A program made the translations under genes and the position numbers. The notes beneath the pieces are model-generated. The model was not told where the DNA came from, searched no databases, and was given only the letters and a program-made list of their open reading frames with translations. This document shows positions 27,062 to 36,772 of a stretch of DNA of 54,279 nt, one piece after another; positions within the stretch are counted from its first letter, which is position 1, and each line of letters begins with the position of its first letter. Source of the stretch: Verrucomicrobiota bacterium (GTDB lineage Bacteria; Verrucomicrobiota; Verrucomicrobiia; Limisphaerales; J093); contig JAKQDD010000074.1 in the NCBI GenBank assembly GCA_029556615.1, positions 1 to 54,279 on the forward strand, written 5' to 3'.

Positions 27062-30000
27062 ATGAACCGCCCATCCTCCCTCCCCTTTCCACGTCCCGCT
27101 GTGGCGTTGCTGGCCGCTTCCCTTGGTCTGGCCATGGTCGCTCCCCGACCCGCCTTCGCGCAGTCTCCGCTTCCGGATGATTTCAACCCGAACGCGAACA
27201 GCACGGTAAACTGCGCGGTTCCGCAGACGGACGGAAGCGTGGTGGTGGGCGGAGCGTTCACCTCCCTGGGGGGGCAGGTTCGCAACCGCTTGGCGCGGAT
27301 CCTGCCCGATGGCGGATTGGACGCCCAGTTCAATCCCAACGCGGGTGGAACTGTCAACTGCGTCGTGCTGCAACCGGACGGCAGACTTGTTGTCGGCGGG
27401 GCATTCACCACCGCGGGAGGGCAGACGCGCAATCGCTTGGCGCGGTTCGAACCGGATGGCAGTCTGGACGCGGCCTTCGATCCGAACGCGGGTGGCGCGG
27501 TCAACTGCCTGGCGATCCAGCCGGACGGCAGGATTCTGGTGGGCGGCGATTTCACCGCCCTGGGCGGGCAGACGCGCCATCGGCTCGCCCGGTTGGACGC
27601 GGACGGCACGTTGGACGCGGACTTCAACCCCGGGGCGAACGGCGGCGTGAATTCGATCGTAGTCCAACCGGACGGGGAGATTCTGGTGGGGGGCGCCTTT
27701 GGCACCTTGGGCGGGCAGACGCGCAAGTACCTGGCCCGCGTTGATTCAGCAGGCGCGCTGGACGGCAGTTTCAATCCTGCGTCCGGTGGAGCGGTGAACT
27801 GTCTGCTCCTGCAGCCGGACGGCGGCATCGTCCTTGGCGGCGCGTTCACCACCCTCGGCGGCCAGACACGCAATCGTCTGGGACGGGTCGACGCCACCGG
27901 CAGTCTCGACCCGGGATTCAACCCCAACGCGGGCGGGACCGTGTTCACGCTCGTTCTGCAGACCGACGGGCGGATTCTGGTGGGCGGCGCGTTCACCACG
28001 CTCGGAGGCCAGACGCGCAATCGGATCGCCCGTCTGAATTCCGATGGGACATTGGACGCGGCGTTCGATCCCGAAGCGAACGGCGGGGTGAATTCGTTGT
28101 GTGTGCAAGCCGACGGGAAAATATTGGTGGGCGGAGCGTTCAGCAAATTGGGTGACCAGACGCGCAGTCGCCTGGCCCGGCTCCACAACACCGAGCCGGC
28201 TGTGCAAAGCCTGACGCGCGCGGACCATACCATCACCTGGCTGCGCGGCGCCACCAGTCCCGAGGCCGGCCGCACCGCATTCGAGACTTGGACGGGCGGA
28301 GACGCTTGGGCCTTCTTGGGGGCGGGCGAGCGAATTGCTGGCGGCTGGCAGCTTGCGGGGCTTTCCCTGCCAGCCGGCGCCACCATTCGCGCCCGAGGCG
28401 AGGTCTCGGGCGGCCAATACAATGGCTCGGCCGGATGGGTGGAAACGGTCATCGGCCAGCCGGTGGTGCTTGCACAGCCGGCGAGCCGCACCAACGCCCT
28501 GGCCACCGCGGCGACCTTCAGCGTGCGGGCGGGCGGGACGGAGCCGCTCGCCTACCAGTGGCTCAAAGGAGGCACGCCGTTGCCGGACGGCGGCAAAGTG
28601 TCCGGCGCGACAACACCGCTGCTCAGCATCACGAATGTGTTTGGCCCGGACGGAGGCGGTTATTCCGTACGTGTCAGCAACGCCTTTGGCAGCGTGACCA
28701 GCGCCGCGGCGTCGCTCACGGTGATCGAACCGGTCATCATCACCCATCCCGTCAGCCAGTCGATCGAGGTTGGGGGCAGTGCGACGCTAACAGCCGAGGC
28801 GGGTGGCACTCCGCCATTCGATTATCAATGGCGGAAGGACGGCCTGCCGCTGGAGTGGGGAACCGCGCAAGTCCTGACCGTGACCAACGCATGGGCCACG
28901 GACGCCGGACGCTACGAGGTGGTGGTCCGCAACCCGTATGGCGTCGCGACCAGCCAAACCGCCCTGTTGAGCGTGAACGCGGTGACCGTAGATGATGAGT
29001 TCGACGTGGATGCGAACAGTCATGTGAACTGCGCCATCCCCCAACTGGCGGGGCAGATCGTTGCGGGAGGCTCCTTCAATTACTTGGGCGGCCAGATGCG
29101 CAATCGCCTGGCCCGGCTGCACGACGATGGTCGGGTGGATTCCCTGTTCGATCCTAATGCAGACAGCTCCGTCACGTGCGCACTCATGCGGCCCGATGGA
29201 GGCGTTCTGGTGGGCGGTTGGTTCACCGCGATAGCCGGACAGGCGCGCGACCGGCTGGCCCTGTTGAATCCGAACGGCGGCGCGGACGGGAGTTTTCGGC
29301 CCGAGGTGAACGGCACCGTTCATTGCCTGGCCCAACAACCCGACGGGCGGATTCTCATCGGGGGCGATTTCACGGTGGTGACCGGACAAACCCGCAACCG
29401 CCTGGCGCGCTTCGAACCGAACGGCAACCTCGATACTGATTTCAACCCGGGTGCCAGCCAGGCTGTGCATTCGCTGGCGGTTCAGCCGGACGGAACGGTC
29501 GTCGTGGGTGGAGCGTTCACCTCGCTGGCCGGGCAAACACGCAACCGCGTGGGCCGAGTCCTGCCCAGTGGCTCGCTGGACACCGCTTTCAATCCGAACG
29601 CCAACGGCACGGTCTACTGCGTGTTGGTGCAGCCGGATGGACGAATCCTGTTAGGCGGTGACTTCTCGAGTGTGGCTGGCCAGAGCCGCAACCGCATGGC
29701 CCGTCTGCTGCCGGACGGCAGTCTGGACGCATCGTTCGATCCGACCGTGGGCGGCACCGTCCATACCATGGCCCTGCAAAGCGATGGACGCATTCTGCTG
29801 GGCGGTTCCTTTGCCACCGTCAGCAGCCTGCCCCGCAGGACCATGGCGCGTTTGTATCAGGATGGCAGTCTGGACCCGACCTTCAATCCGGGTTCGAGTG
29901 ACAGCTCCACTGTGTACTCGCTTGTGGTTCAGGCAAACGGCCAGATCCTCGCCGCCGGTTACTTTGGCGCGACTGGCACGGCGGCCCGACAACGCATCGC

Positions 30001-33000
30001 ACGATTGAGCAACACCGCCGAGGCCGTTCAGAGCCTGACACGCGAAGATGACAGCATCACGTGGTTGCGCGGCGGGGCCAGCCCGGAAGTCTGGCACACG
30101 GTGTTCGAGGTTTCGACCAACGGGATCGACTGGGCCTTCATCGGGGCCGGCACGCGGATCAACGGTGGGTGGCGACTCTCGGCGGTCCAACTGCCGACCC
30201 TTGCCAGCGTGCGGGTCTCGGGAAGCGTCACGGGAGGGCGTAACAATGGCTCGGCGTGGCTGGTGGAATGCCTGAGTGGCTTGCCCGCTATCAGTTCCTC
30301 GCCAACCAGCCGCACCAATGCCGCGGGAACAACCGCCGAGTTCGCCGTCGCCGCCGGGGGGACCGGTCCGTTGAACTACCAGTGGCTGAAAGACGGCGTC
30401 CCTCTGCAGGATGCCGGGAACGTCTCGGGGGCGCGCTCCAGCCAGTTGACACTCCGTGAGGTGACGGGAGCGGATGCCGGGGCCTACGCGGCGCGGGTGA
30501 GCAACGCACAGGGCAGCGTGACGAGTGCCGCGGCGGTGCTGACGGTTCTGGACCCGGTGATCACCGAACATCCGTCCGACCGTTACGTTTCACAGGGCGC
30601 CACGGCCGAATTCAGTGTGTCGGGGCGCGGCACCGCCCCCTTGCACTATCAATGGCGGAAGGACGGGCTCCCCTTGCCTTCGGGAACCGCGAGTCTATTG
30701 CGCGTGACCAACGCCCAGGGCGCGGATGTGGGTTATTACGACGCGATCGTGAGCAATGTCTTCGGGGTTGCCACCAGCAGGGCGGCGCTGTTGACGGTGA
30801 ACCTGGCCGCCACCGACGCCACCTTCAATCCGCAGGTCAATGGCACCATCAACTGTGCGGTCCCGCAACCGGATGGAAAGACTCTCCTGGGCGGGTATTT
30901 CACTTTGGTTGGGGGGCAGCCGCGGACCAACCTCGCCCGTCTGAACGCGGAGGGGTCGGTGGACGCGGCTTTCGCCCCACAAGGCAATGGTCTTGTCAGT
31001 TGCCTGCTGATGCAGTCCGACATGCGAATCCTGGTGGGCGGCAACTTCACCGCGATCAACGGTCAAATCCGCAACCGGTTGGCGCGGTTGCACACGGACG
31101 GCAGCCTGGATGCGGCCTATGTTCCCAGCGCCGACGGCGCGGTGTTGGCGCTCGCCTTGCAGCCCGATGGAAAAGCTCTGGTGGGCGGCACCTTCTCCAC
31201 CCTGAACGGCCAGTCCCGCCAAAGACTGGCGCGACTGCTGCCTGACGGCCAGTTGGATGCGGCCTTTGGTCCCCAGGTCGCGGGAGCCACCGTGCTCACG
31301 CTGGCCGTCCAGCCCGACGGGAAAATCCTGGTGGGCGGGACGTTCACCACACTGGACGGACAAAACCGCAACGGCCTTGGCCGGTTGCATGCCGATGGCA
31401 CGTTGGACACAACGTTCGATCCGAAAGCCGACGGCGGCAATGTATGCGCGCTTGCGCTGCAGAACGATGGCAAGATCCTGATCGGGGGTAATTTCACCGT
31501 GCTTGGAGGGCTACCGCGCCTGCGCGTAGGCCGATTGCTGGACGACGGCACGCTGGATTCCGCCTTTGCGCCCACCGCCAACGCTGAAGTCTCGTCGCTG
31601 ATGCTCCAAGCCGACGGCGCGATTCTGGTCGGGGGCACATTCACCAATGTGAGCGGCTTGACGCGTCACCGGATTGCGCGCCTGAACCCAGGGGGCGAAC
31701 TCGATCCCTCCTTCAATCCGGGCGCCAAGAGCCACCCCAGCATCACCACGACGTCCGTCAGGTCGCTGGCGTTGCAGGCCGACGGCAAGGTGTTGGTGGC
31801 CGGCGCCTTTTCAGGAGTGGGCACGGGCACAAGCTTCTATCTCGCGCGGCTTCACAACACGGCCCCGGCCGTCGAGAGCCTGTCGTGCGAGAGCAGCACC
31901 GTCACGTGGTTGCGCAGCGGCACGGGTCCGGAAATCTGGCGCTCCTTCTTCGAGACCTCGATCAACGGGACTGACTGGACGCTTCTCGGCAATGGCGAGC
32001 GCATTCCCGGCGGATGGCGGCTTGCCGGCGTTGCGGTTCCATCTAATGCTTCGCTGCGGGCGCGGGGACACGCCGTTGGCAGTTACTACAATGGCTCCGG
32101 TTGGCTGGTCGAGAACCTCTCGGGTGCCCCTGTCGTCACCGAGCCGCCAAGCCACCGCACCGACGAGGCCGGCACCACGGCCTTCTTCCGCGTCACAGTG
32201 GGCGGCAGCAGTCCGTTTCGCTACCAGTGGTTGAAGGACGGTGTTCCGCTCGCTGACGGCGCCAAGGTGTCTGGCGCCCAGACTCCGGTACTGACCGTAA
32301 GCAACGTGGTCTGGGCGGATGGCGGCGTCTATGCCGTGCGCATCTCCAATGCGTCCGGCAGCGTGACCAGCCCCGCAGCCGTGCTCACGGTCATTGATCC
32401 CGCCATTGCCACCCATCCCGTCAGTCAGGCGGTTCAACGAGGACAAGGGGTAGCGTTCAGCGTGACCGCCCGGGGCACGGAGCCCCTGCATTACCTCTGG
32501 CGCAAGGATGGCAGCGGTCTGACGTGGGCAACGGACAGCACCCTGACGTTGACCAACGTGCAAGGCGCCGATGCGGGCAACTACGATGTCGTGGTCAGCA
32601 ACACCTTCGGCTGCACCACCAGTACCGTCGCCCTGTTGACCGTCAATCTGGCCACCCTCGACAACGGATTCACCCCCGGCGTGTCGGGGCCGCTGGGCCG
32701 CAGCGCCGTGTTGACCACCGTTGCCCAACCGGACGGCGCCATCGTGGTGGGAGGATCCTTCAGCACCGTCGGGGGCCAAACGCGAAAGAACCTCGCGCGG
32801 GTGTATCAGGATGGAACGTTCGACCCGGTCTTTGCCCCGGCAGTCGAAGGGGAGATGCTCCCCCCTGAGCCGGGCTTTCCGCCCGTGCCTGATTTCTCGT
32901 ACGTCGCCGCGCTGGCCCAGCAAATGGATGGCAGCATCCTCGTGGGCGGAGACTTCGCAAAACTGGCCGGGGAACCGCGCCAACACTTGGGCCGGCTTCT

Positions 33001-36000
33001 TGCCGACGGCACGCTTGACGTTGGATTCAATCCGAATGTCGACAATCCCGTGCGCACCCTGCTGGTGCAACCCGATAGCAAGATCCTGGTCGGCGGCGAT
33101 TTCACCCAACTCGACGGACAACCGCGTCAACGTATTGGCCGCCTGCACCCGGATGGCACCCTGGACACCGCCTTCGATCCACACGCGGGCAACTTGGTGT
33201 ATGCGCTGGCGCTGCAACCCGACGGGAAGATCCTGGCCGGCGGCGCCTTTACCACTCTCGGTGGGCAACCGCGCCAGAAGATCGGCCGCCTGCACCCCGA
33301 TGGGATGCTGGACAGCGGATTTGAGCCTGCAGCCGACAACACGGTGACGTGTCTTGCCGTGCAGGCGGACGGTAAGATCCTCGTCGGTGGCACGTTCAGC
33401 ATGTTGGGCGGGCAGGCGCGCAGCCGCTTGGGCAGGCTGCTGCCGGACGGTACCCTCGACACCTCTTTCAGCCCCGAAGCGCAGGGTGATGTCGAGTCGC
33501 TGGTCGTGCAGGCGGACGGCCAAATCGTTGTCGGCGGGTATTTCTCCTCGCTGGCCGGGCAACCACGTCTCCGGCTGGGCAGGCTGCATGCCGATGGCCG
33601 CTTGGACAGCACGTTCAATCCCGGCGTCGACGGCGTCGTTGCGTCGCTCGCTGTGCAAGCCGACGGCCGAATCCTGGTGGGCGGCCAATTCGGCGGACTG
33701 GCGGGAACACCCCGCTCGTTGTTGGGTCGGCTCGAGAATACGCACGCGGCCCGGCAAGAACTCGTGCGAGATGGCACGACCTTGACCTGGTTGCGCAGCG
33801 GCTCCGGCCCGGAAGTGTGGCGCGCGTCGTTCCATGCTTCAGCCAACGGCGCGGACTGGCTCGCGCTCGGCGAGGGCGAGCGGGTTCCGGGAGGCTGGCG
33901 GTTGACCGGCGTGTCGGTGGCGCCAGCGTGGCAGCTTCGAGCCTGCGGCCAGGCGGTCGGGGGACAGTACAACGGTTCAACGTGGTTTGTGGAGACATTC
34001 AGCGGGGCGCCGGTAATTTTGGGTCAGCCCCGAAGCCGCACCGTCAACGCAGGGGCTTCCACAACCTTCCAGGTTGAGGCGAGCGGTACCGCACCGCTCA
34101 GTTACCAGTGGCTCAAAAATGGCACGCCACTGACCGATGGAGGCAGTGTTTCCGGCGCGCAGACGACCACCTTGATCCTGGATAACCTGCTGGGAGGCGA
34201 GGCCGGCACCTACTCGGTGCGGGTGAGCAACGCGTTCGGAAGCGTCACCAGTGCTGCGGCCACCTTGACGGTCAACGATCCGGTCATCATCGCCCAACCG
34301 ATCAGTCAACAGGTGGATCGGGGACAGAACGCGACCTTCGGCGTGGGCGCCGCGGGAACCGCGCCATTCGATTTCCAGTGGCTCAAGGATGGCGTCCCGT
34401 TGCCCGGCGAGACCCGGGGAACACTGACGGTCTCCAACGCCCAGGCTACTGATGTCGGGCAGTATAGTGTCGTCGTGCGCACGGTCTTCGGAAGCGTGAC
34501 AAGCGCGACGGCAACACTGTCCGTAAACCTGGCTGCGCTCGAAACGGCATTCGATCCCCGTCCAGACAACGAGGTCTACGCCCTGGCCATTCAGCCCGAT
34601 GGCCGGATCCTGATCGGAGGCGCTTTCGAATCCCTCGGGGGACAATTACGGGCCTACCTCGCCCGGTTAAACCAGGACGGGAGCCTCGACTCCGTCTTCA
34701 ATCCGGGGCCAGACGCTCCGGTCTGCGCGGTACTGGTTCAACCGGACGGTCGAATCCTGATTGGGGGAGCGTTCGAGGAGGTAGGCAGCAAGCCGCGAGC
34801 CTACCTGGCGCGGTTGAATTCCGATGGCAGTGTGGATGCAAGTTTCGCTCTCGACGCTGATGATTGGGTGCGGTGTCTGGCGCTCCAACCCAATGGCCGT
34901 GTCTTGGTGGCTGGGGACTTCTGGGAAATTGGTGGTGAAGCGCGTTACTCGATGGCCCGACTGAACCCGGACGGCAGCTTGGACGCGAGCTTCACCCCCG
35001 GTTTTAATGATTGTGTCTACACACTGGCGGTCCATCCAGACGGCGGAATCTTGGCGGGCGGGCTCTTCTGGGAGGTGAACGGGCAATCACGAGACTACAT
35101 CGCCCGTCTGAATCCGGATGGTACGGTGGATGGCAGTTTCAATCCTGGCGCGAACTTCTCTGTCTCCTCTCTCGCGGTGCAAGCGGATGGCAGGATTCTG
35201 GTCGGCGGGACGTTTACCAAGCTGGGTGACCAGACCCGGTATCACCTCGGGCGTCTGCATCCGGACGGCACCGTGGACGCCGGCTTCAATCCGCAACCGA
35301 GTTCTTGGGTCGCTTCCATCGCCGTGCAGGCGGACGGGAAAATCGTGGTCGGCGGCCGCTTCACCACCCTGGGCGGACAACCCCGCAACCGTCTGGGCCG
35401 GCTGAACGCCGACGGGAGCACGGACGTCTTGTTCAACCCACAGGCGAACGACGATGTCTACGCACTTGCGCTGCAGGCGGACGGCGCCCTTTTGGTGGGC
35501 GGAGCCTTTGCGGCCATGGGCGGCCAAGACCGGACGTACCTGGGCCGCATCGAGCCCACGGAGCCCGCCACACAGGACCTCACCATCGATGGCGCCACGG
35601 TCACGTGGCTGCGGGGCGGCAGCAGTCCCGAGGTGTGGCGCACCACCTTCGAAACGTCCACCGACGGCGTCAACTGGTCTCTCCTCGGCGCAGGCACGCG
35701 CCTGTCAGGCGGCTGGCAGCTTGGCGGATTATCGTTGCCTCCAGACCCATGGATCCGGGCACGCGGTCATGTCACGGGCGGTGAAGGCAACGGCTCGGGC
35801 TGGTTGGTGGAATCCCTCCTGACTCCCGGCGGTCCAACACCGTTGCGCATCCTCGTTGACGACAGCTGGTTCGGAGTCCGATCGAACCGCTTCGGATTCC
35901 ATCTTTCAGGCGAAGCCGGACGTCGGGTCGTCGTGGAATCCTCTATCGATCTTCGGGAGTGGACCGGGCTGTGGACGAACACGCTGAGCCAAACCTCGCT

Positions 36001-36067
36001 TTACTTCAGCGATGCGAATTGGGCAGCCTGGACGCAAGGCTTCTACCGCGCACGGCTCCTCCCGTAA
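27062..36067 (+). CDS. Giant exported delta-60-repeat protein: five seven-bladed propeller modules
   Basis: The protein is about 3000 aa. The N-terminus (RPAVALLAASLGLAMVAPRP then AFA) is a signal peptide. It contains 35 delta-60 (DUF5122-type) repeats of about 49 residues, with consensus FNPxAxGxVxxLxxQPDGRI then LVGGxFTxLGGQxRNRLARL. They fall into five groups of exactly seven, starting near 27180, 28990, 30810, 32655 and 34535. Each group is followed by a roughly 85-residue linker domain with TWLRGGxSPE and GGWxLxGxxLP. The first four linkers are followed by two Ig-like domains each (YQWLKDGxPL, SVRVSNAFGSVTSAAA). The protein ends in a 75-residue tail finishing FYRARLLP. Seven repeats per group fits seven-bladed beta-propellers. 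The likely location is the cell surface or outside the cell, with a binding or adhesion role; no catalytic motif is seen. It is divergent from the other giant gene. Confidence 0.85.
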   Translation: MNRPSSLPFPRPAVALLAASLGLAMVAPRPAFAQSPLPDDFNPNANSTVNCAVPQTDGSVVVGGAFTSLGGQVRNRLARILPDGGLDAQFNPNAGGTVNCVVLQPDGRLVVGGAFTTAGGQTRNRLARFEPDGSLDAAFDPNAGGAVNCLAIQPDGRILVGGDFTALGGQTRHRLARLDADGTLDADFNPGANGGVNSIVVQPDGEILVGGAFGTLGGQTRKYLARVDSAGALDGSFNPASGGAVNCLLLQPDGGIVLGGAFTTLGGQTRNRLGRVDATGSLDPGFNPNAGGTVFTLVLQTDGRILVGGAFTTLGGQTRNRIARLNSDGTLDAAFDPEANGGVNSLCVQADGKILVGGAFSKLGDQTRSRLARLHNTEPAVQSLTRADHTITWLRGATSPEAGRTAFETWTGGDAWAFLGAGERIAGGWQLAGLSLPAGATIRARGEVSGGQYNGSAGWVETVIGQPVVLAQPASRTNALATAATFSVRAGGTEPLAYQWLKGGTPLPDGGKVSGATTPLLSITNVFGPDGGGYSVRVSNAFGSVTSAAASLTVIEPVIITHPVSQSIEVGGSATLTAEAGGTPPFDYQWRKDGLPLEWGTAQVLTVTNAWATDAGRYEVVVRNPYGVATSQTALLSVNAVTVDDEFDVDANSHVNCAIPQLAGQIVAGGSFNYLGGQMRNRLARLHDDGRVDSLFDPNADSSVTCALMRPDGGVLVGGWFTAIAGQARDRLALLNPNGGADGSFRPEVNGTVHCLAQQPDGRILIGGDFTVVTGQTRNRLARFEPNGNLDTDFNPGASQAVHSLAVQPDGTVVVGGAFTSLAGQTRNRVGRVLPSGSLDTAFNPNANGTVYCVLVQPDGRILLGGDFSSVAGQSRNRMARLLPDGSLDASFDPTVGGTVHTMALQSDGRILLGGSFATVSSLPRRTMARLYQDGSLDPTFNPGSSDSSTVYSLVVQANGQILAAGYFGATGTAARQRIARLSNTAEAVQSLTREDDSITWLRGGASPEVWHTVFEVSTNGIDWAFIGAGTRINGGWRLSAVQLPTLASVRVSGSVTGGRNNGSAWLVECLSGLPAISSSPTSRTNAAGTTAEFAVAAGGTGPLNYQWLKDGVPLQDAGNVSGARSSQLTLREVTGADAGAYAARVSNAQGSVTSAAAVLTVLDPVITEHPSDRYVSQGATAEFSVSGRGTAPLHYQWRKDGLPLPSGTASLLRVTNAQGADVGYYDAIVSNVFGVATSRAALLTVNLAATDATFNPQVNGTINCAVPQPDGKTLLGGYFTLVGGQPRTNLARLNAEGSVDAAFAPQGNGLVSCLLMQSDMRILVGGNFTAINGQIRNRLARLHTDGSLDAAYVPSADGAVLALALQPDGKALVGGTFSTLNGQSRQRLARLLPDGQLDAAFGPQVAGATVLTLAVQPDGKILVGGTFTTLDGQNRNGLGRLHADGTLDTTFDPKADGGNVCALALQNDGKILIGGNFTVLGGLPRLRVGRLLDDGTLDSAFAPTANAEVSSLMLQADGAILVGGTFTNVSGLTRHRIARLNPGGELDPSFNPGAKSHPSITTTSVRSLALQADGKVLVAGAFSGVGTGTSFYLARLHNTAPAVESLSCESSTVTWLRSGTGPEIWRSFFETSINGTDWTLLGNGERIPGGWRLAGVAVPSNASLRARGHAVGSYYNGSGWLVENLSGAPVVTEPPSHRTDEAGTTAFFRVTVGGSSPFRYQWLKDGVPLADGAKVSGAQTPVLTVSNVVWADGGVYAVRISNASGSVTSPAAVLTVIDPAIATHPVSQAVQRGQGVAFSVTARGTEPLHYLWRKDGSGLTWATDSTLTLTNVQGADAGNYDVVVSNTFGCTTSTVALLTVNLATLDNGFTPGVSGPLGRSAVLTTVAQPDGAIVVGGSFSTVGGQTRKNLARVYQDGTFDPVFAPAVEGEMLPPEPGFPPVPDFSYVAALAQQMDGSILVGGDFAKLAGEPRQHLGRLLADGTLDVGFNPNVDNPVRTLLVQPDSKILVGGDFTQLDGQPRQRIGRLHPDGTLDTAFDPHAGNLVYALALQPDGKILAGGAFTTLGGQPRQKIGRLHPDGMLDSGFEPAADNTVTCLAVQADGKILVGGTFSMLGGQARSRLGRLLPDGTLDTSFSPEAQGDVESLVVQADGQIVVGGYFSSLAGQPRLRLGRLHADGRLDSTFNPGVDGVVASLAVQADGRILVGGQFGGLAGTPRSLLGRLENTHAARQELVRDGTTLTWLRSGSGPEVWRASFHASANGADWLALGEGERVPGGWRLTGVSVAPAWQLRACGQAVGGQYNGSTWFVETFSGAPVILGQPRSRTVNAGASTTFQVEASGTAPLSYQWLKNGTPLTDGGSVSGAQTTTLILDNLLGGEAGTYSVRVSNAFGSVTSAAATLTVNDPVIIAQPISQQVDRGQNATFGVGAAGTAPFDFQWLKDGVPLPGETRGTLTVSNAQATDVGQYSVVVRTVFGSVTSATATLSVNLAALETAFDPRPDNEVYALAIQPDGRILIGGAFESLGGQLRAYLARLNQDGSLDSVFNPGPDAPVCAVLVQPDGRILIGGAFEEVGSKPRAYLARLNSDGSVDASFALDADDWVRCLALQPNGRVLVAGDFWEIGGEARYSMARLNPDGSLDASFTPGFNDCVYTLAVHPDGGILAGGLFWEVNGQSRDYIARLNPDGTVDGSFNPGANFSVSSLAVQADGRILVGGTFTKLGDQTRYHLGRLHPDGTVDAGFNPQPSSWVASIAVQADGKIVVGGRFTTLGGQPRNRLGRLNADGSTDVLFNPQANDDVYALALQADGALLVGGAFAAMGGQDRTYLGRIEPTEPATQDLTIDGATVTWLRGGSSPEVWRTTFETSTDGVNWSLLGAGTRLSGGWQLGGLSLPPDPWIRARGHVTGGEGNGSGWLVESLLTPGGPTPLRILVDDSWFGVRSNRFGFHLSGEAGRRVVVESSIDLREWTGLWTNTLSQTSLYFSDANWAAWTQGFYRARLLP
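27180..35820 (+). repeat. Tandem 1.8-kb super-repeat (four full units plus a partial fifth)
   Basis: The coding sequence repeats with a period of about 1.8 kb: unit starts near 27180, 28990, 30810, 32655 and 34535. Units 1-4 each hold seven delta-60 repeats, one TWLR linker domain and two Ig-like domains; unit 5 lacks the Ig pair. Inside each unit there is a second period of about 147 bp (one delta-60 repeat). Similarity is clear at protein level and moderate at DNA level, so the duplications are not recent, but the region remains prone to recombination and assembly error. Confidence 0.85.
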
Positions 36068-36150
36068 GACCCTCGCTCAACCGACTGAGTTCGGCCAGCC
36101 GTGCGACCAGGGAATGGGAACAAGGGAATCCAGGCCTCGCGCAATGCGGA

Positions 36151-36377
36151 TCACGCCGATCCTCGGTGCCAGCCGGCGGGCCAGTTCACGGGCACATCCG
36201 GCACCGTGGGCACGGCTTCGGCATCATTCAAGCCTTTCCAGAGTCAGTTGTTGCGGCTGACCGCCGCCGGTTCACCGATTCCACATGGCCATCCAGGAAC
36301 GCGAGCTCGGCGCGCCCATGGTGCCGGGAGGCCAGGAAAGAAGCGTGCTCGTAGAACGCCCATCGCTCTTCCTGCTG
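36151..36377 (-). pseudogene. C-terminal fragment of an H-x9-DG prepilin-like protein
   Basis: Too short and broken to appear as a normal gene. Reading the minus strand from 36377, the frame gives ERWAFYEHASFLASRHHGRA followed by ELAFLDGHVESV. This is the His-(about nine residues)-Asp-Gly-His signature at the C-terminus of type II/IV prepilin-like proteins that are abundant in Verrucomicrobiota and Planctomycetota. That frame stops at 36228-36230. A shift of one base near 36240 continues plausible sequence, LWKGLNDAEAVPTVPDV then NWPAGW, to a stop at 36151-36153. A TAG at 36378-36380 ends the frame upstream, and the N-terminal methylation motif is absent. It is therefore a frameshifted, 5'-truncated relic. 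Confidence 0.6.
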
Positions 36378-36401
36378 CTAGAGTTCTCGCCTCGTCACGT
36401 C

Positions 36402-36731
36402 ATGGGGCGCTGGCGGGGCATCTTGGCTCTGTGCATCGTACTCGCTGCGCGCGCCGGAAGCACGGCCGATGCTCTGACCTTGAAGGGCTTCGCCGAGTTC
36501 ACGGCCGCGTATCAGGCGTGGGACGTCGCGCGCTCTTGCAGCCGCCGCAACCCTGTTCTGCCAGGCCACCACGAATGCGCCCGCCGAGAGCACGAACTTC
36601 TACTGACTGGGGGTGGCCGAGTTTCATCGCATGCTCCAGCTCCAAACACAACCGGCCTCAACCTCCAACACCATGGCGGCGGCTGCGCCGAACGCCACCC
36701 TCGACGCCCTGAACCGCGCCGTGAAACTCCC
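36402..36731 (+). pseudogene. Frameshifted, nonsense-mutated N-terminal fragment of a TPR-like exported protein
   Basis: From the ATG at 36402 the frame encodes a signal peptide-like start (MGRWRGILALCIVLAARAGS), then GFAEFTAAYQAWD. A frameshift near 36530-36545 is needed to continue as ATLFCQATTNAPAESTNFY. A TGA at 36604-36606 then stands where a Trp codon (TGG) is expected (FY-W-LG), followed by LGVAEFHRMLQLQ and ATLDALNRAVKL, a TPR-type helix pair. The similarity breaks off near 36731, just before the end of the convergent PilP-like gene. Frameshift, nonsense codon and 3' truncation together mark a decayed gene. The parent was probably an exported TPR protein of unknown function. Confidence 0.6.
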
Positions 36732-36772
36732 CCCAATCAGCGATCCGCCCCGAATCGATGCGGGGGCTCGGC

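Noticed and set aside
31811..33835. 674-codon antisense frame over the delta-60 gene
   Set aside because: Its apparent repeats mirror the delta-60 repeats on the coding strand.
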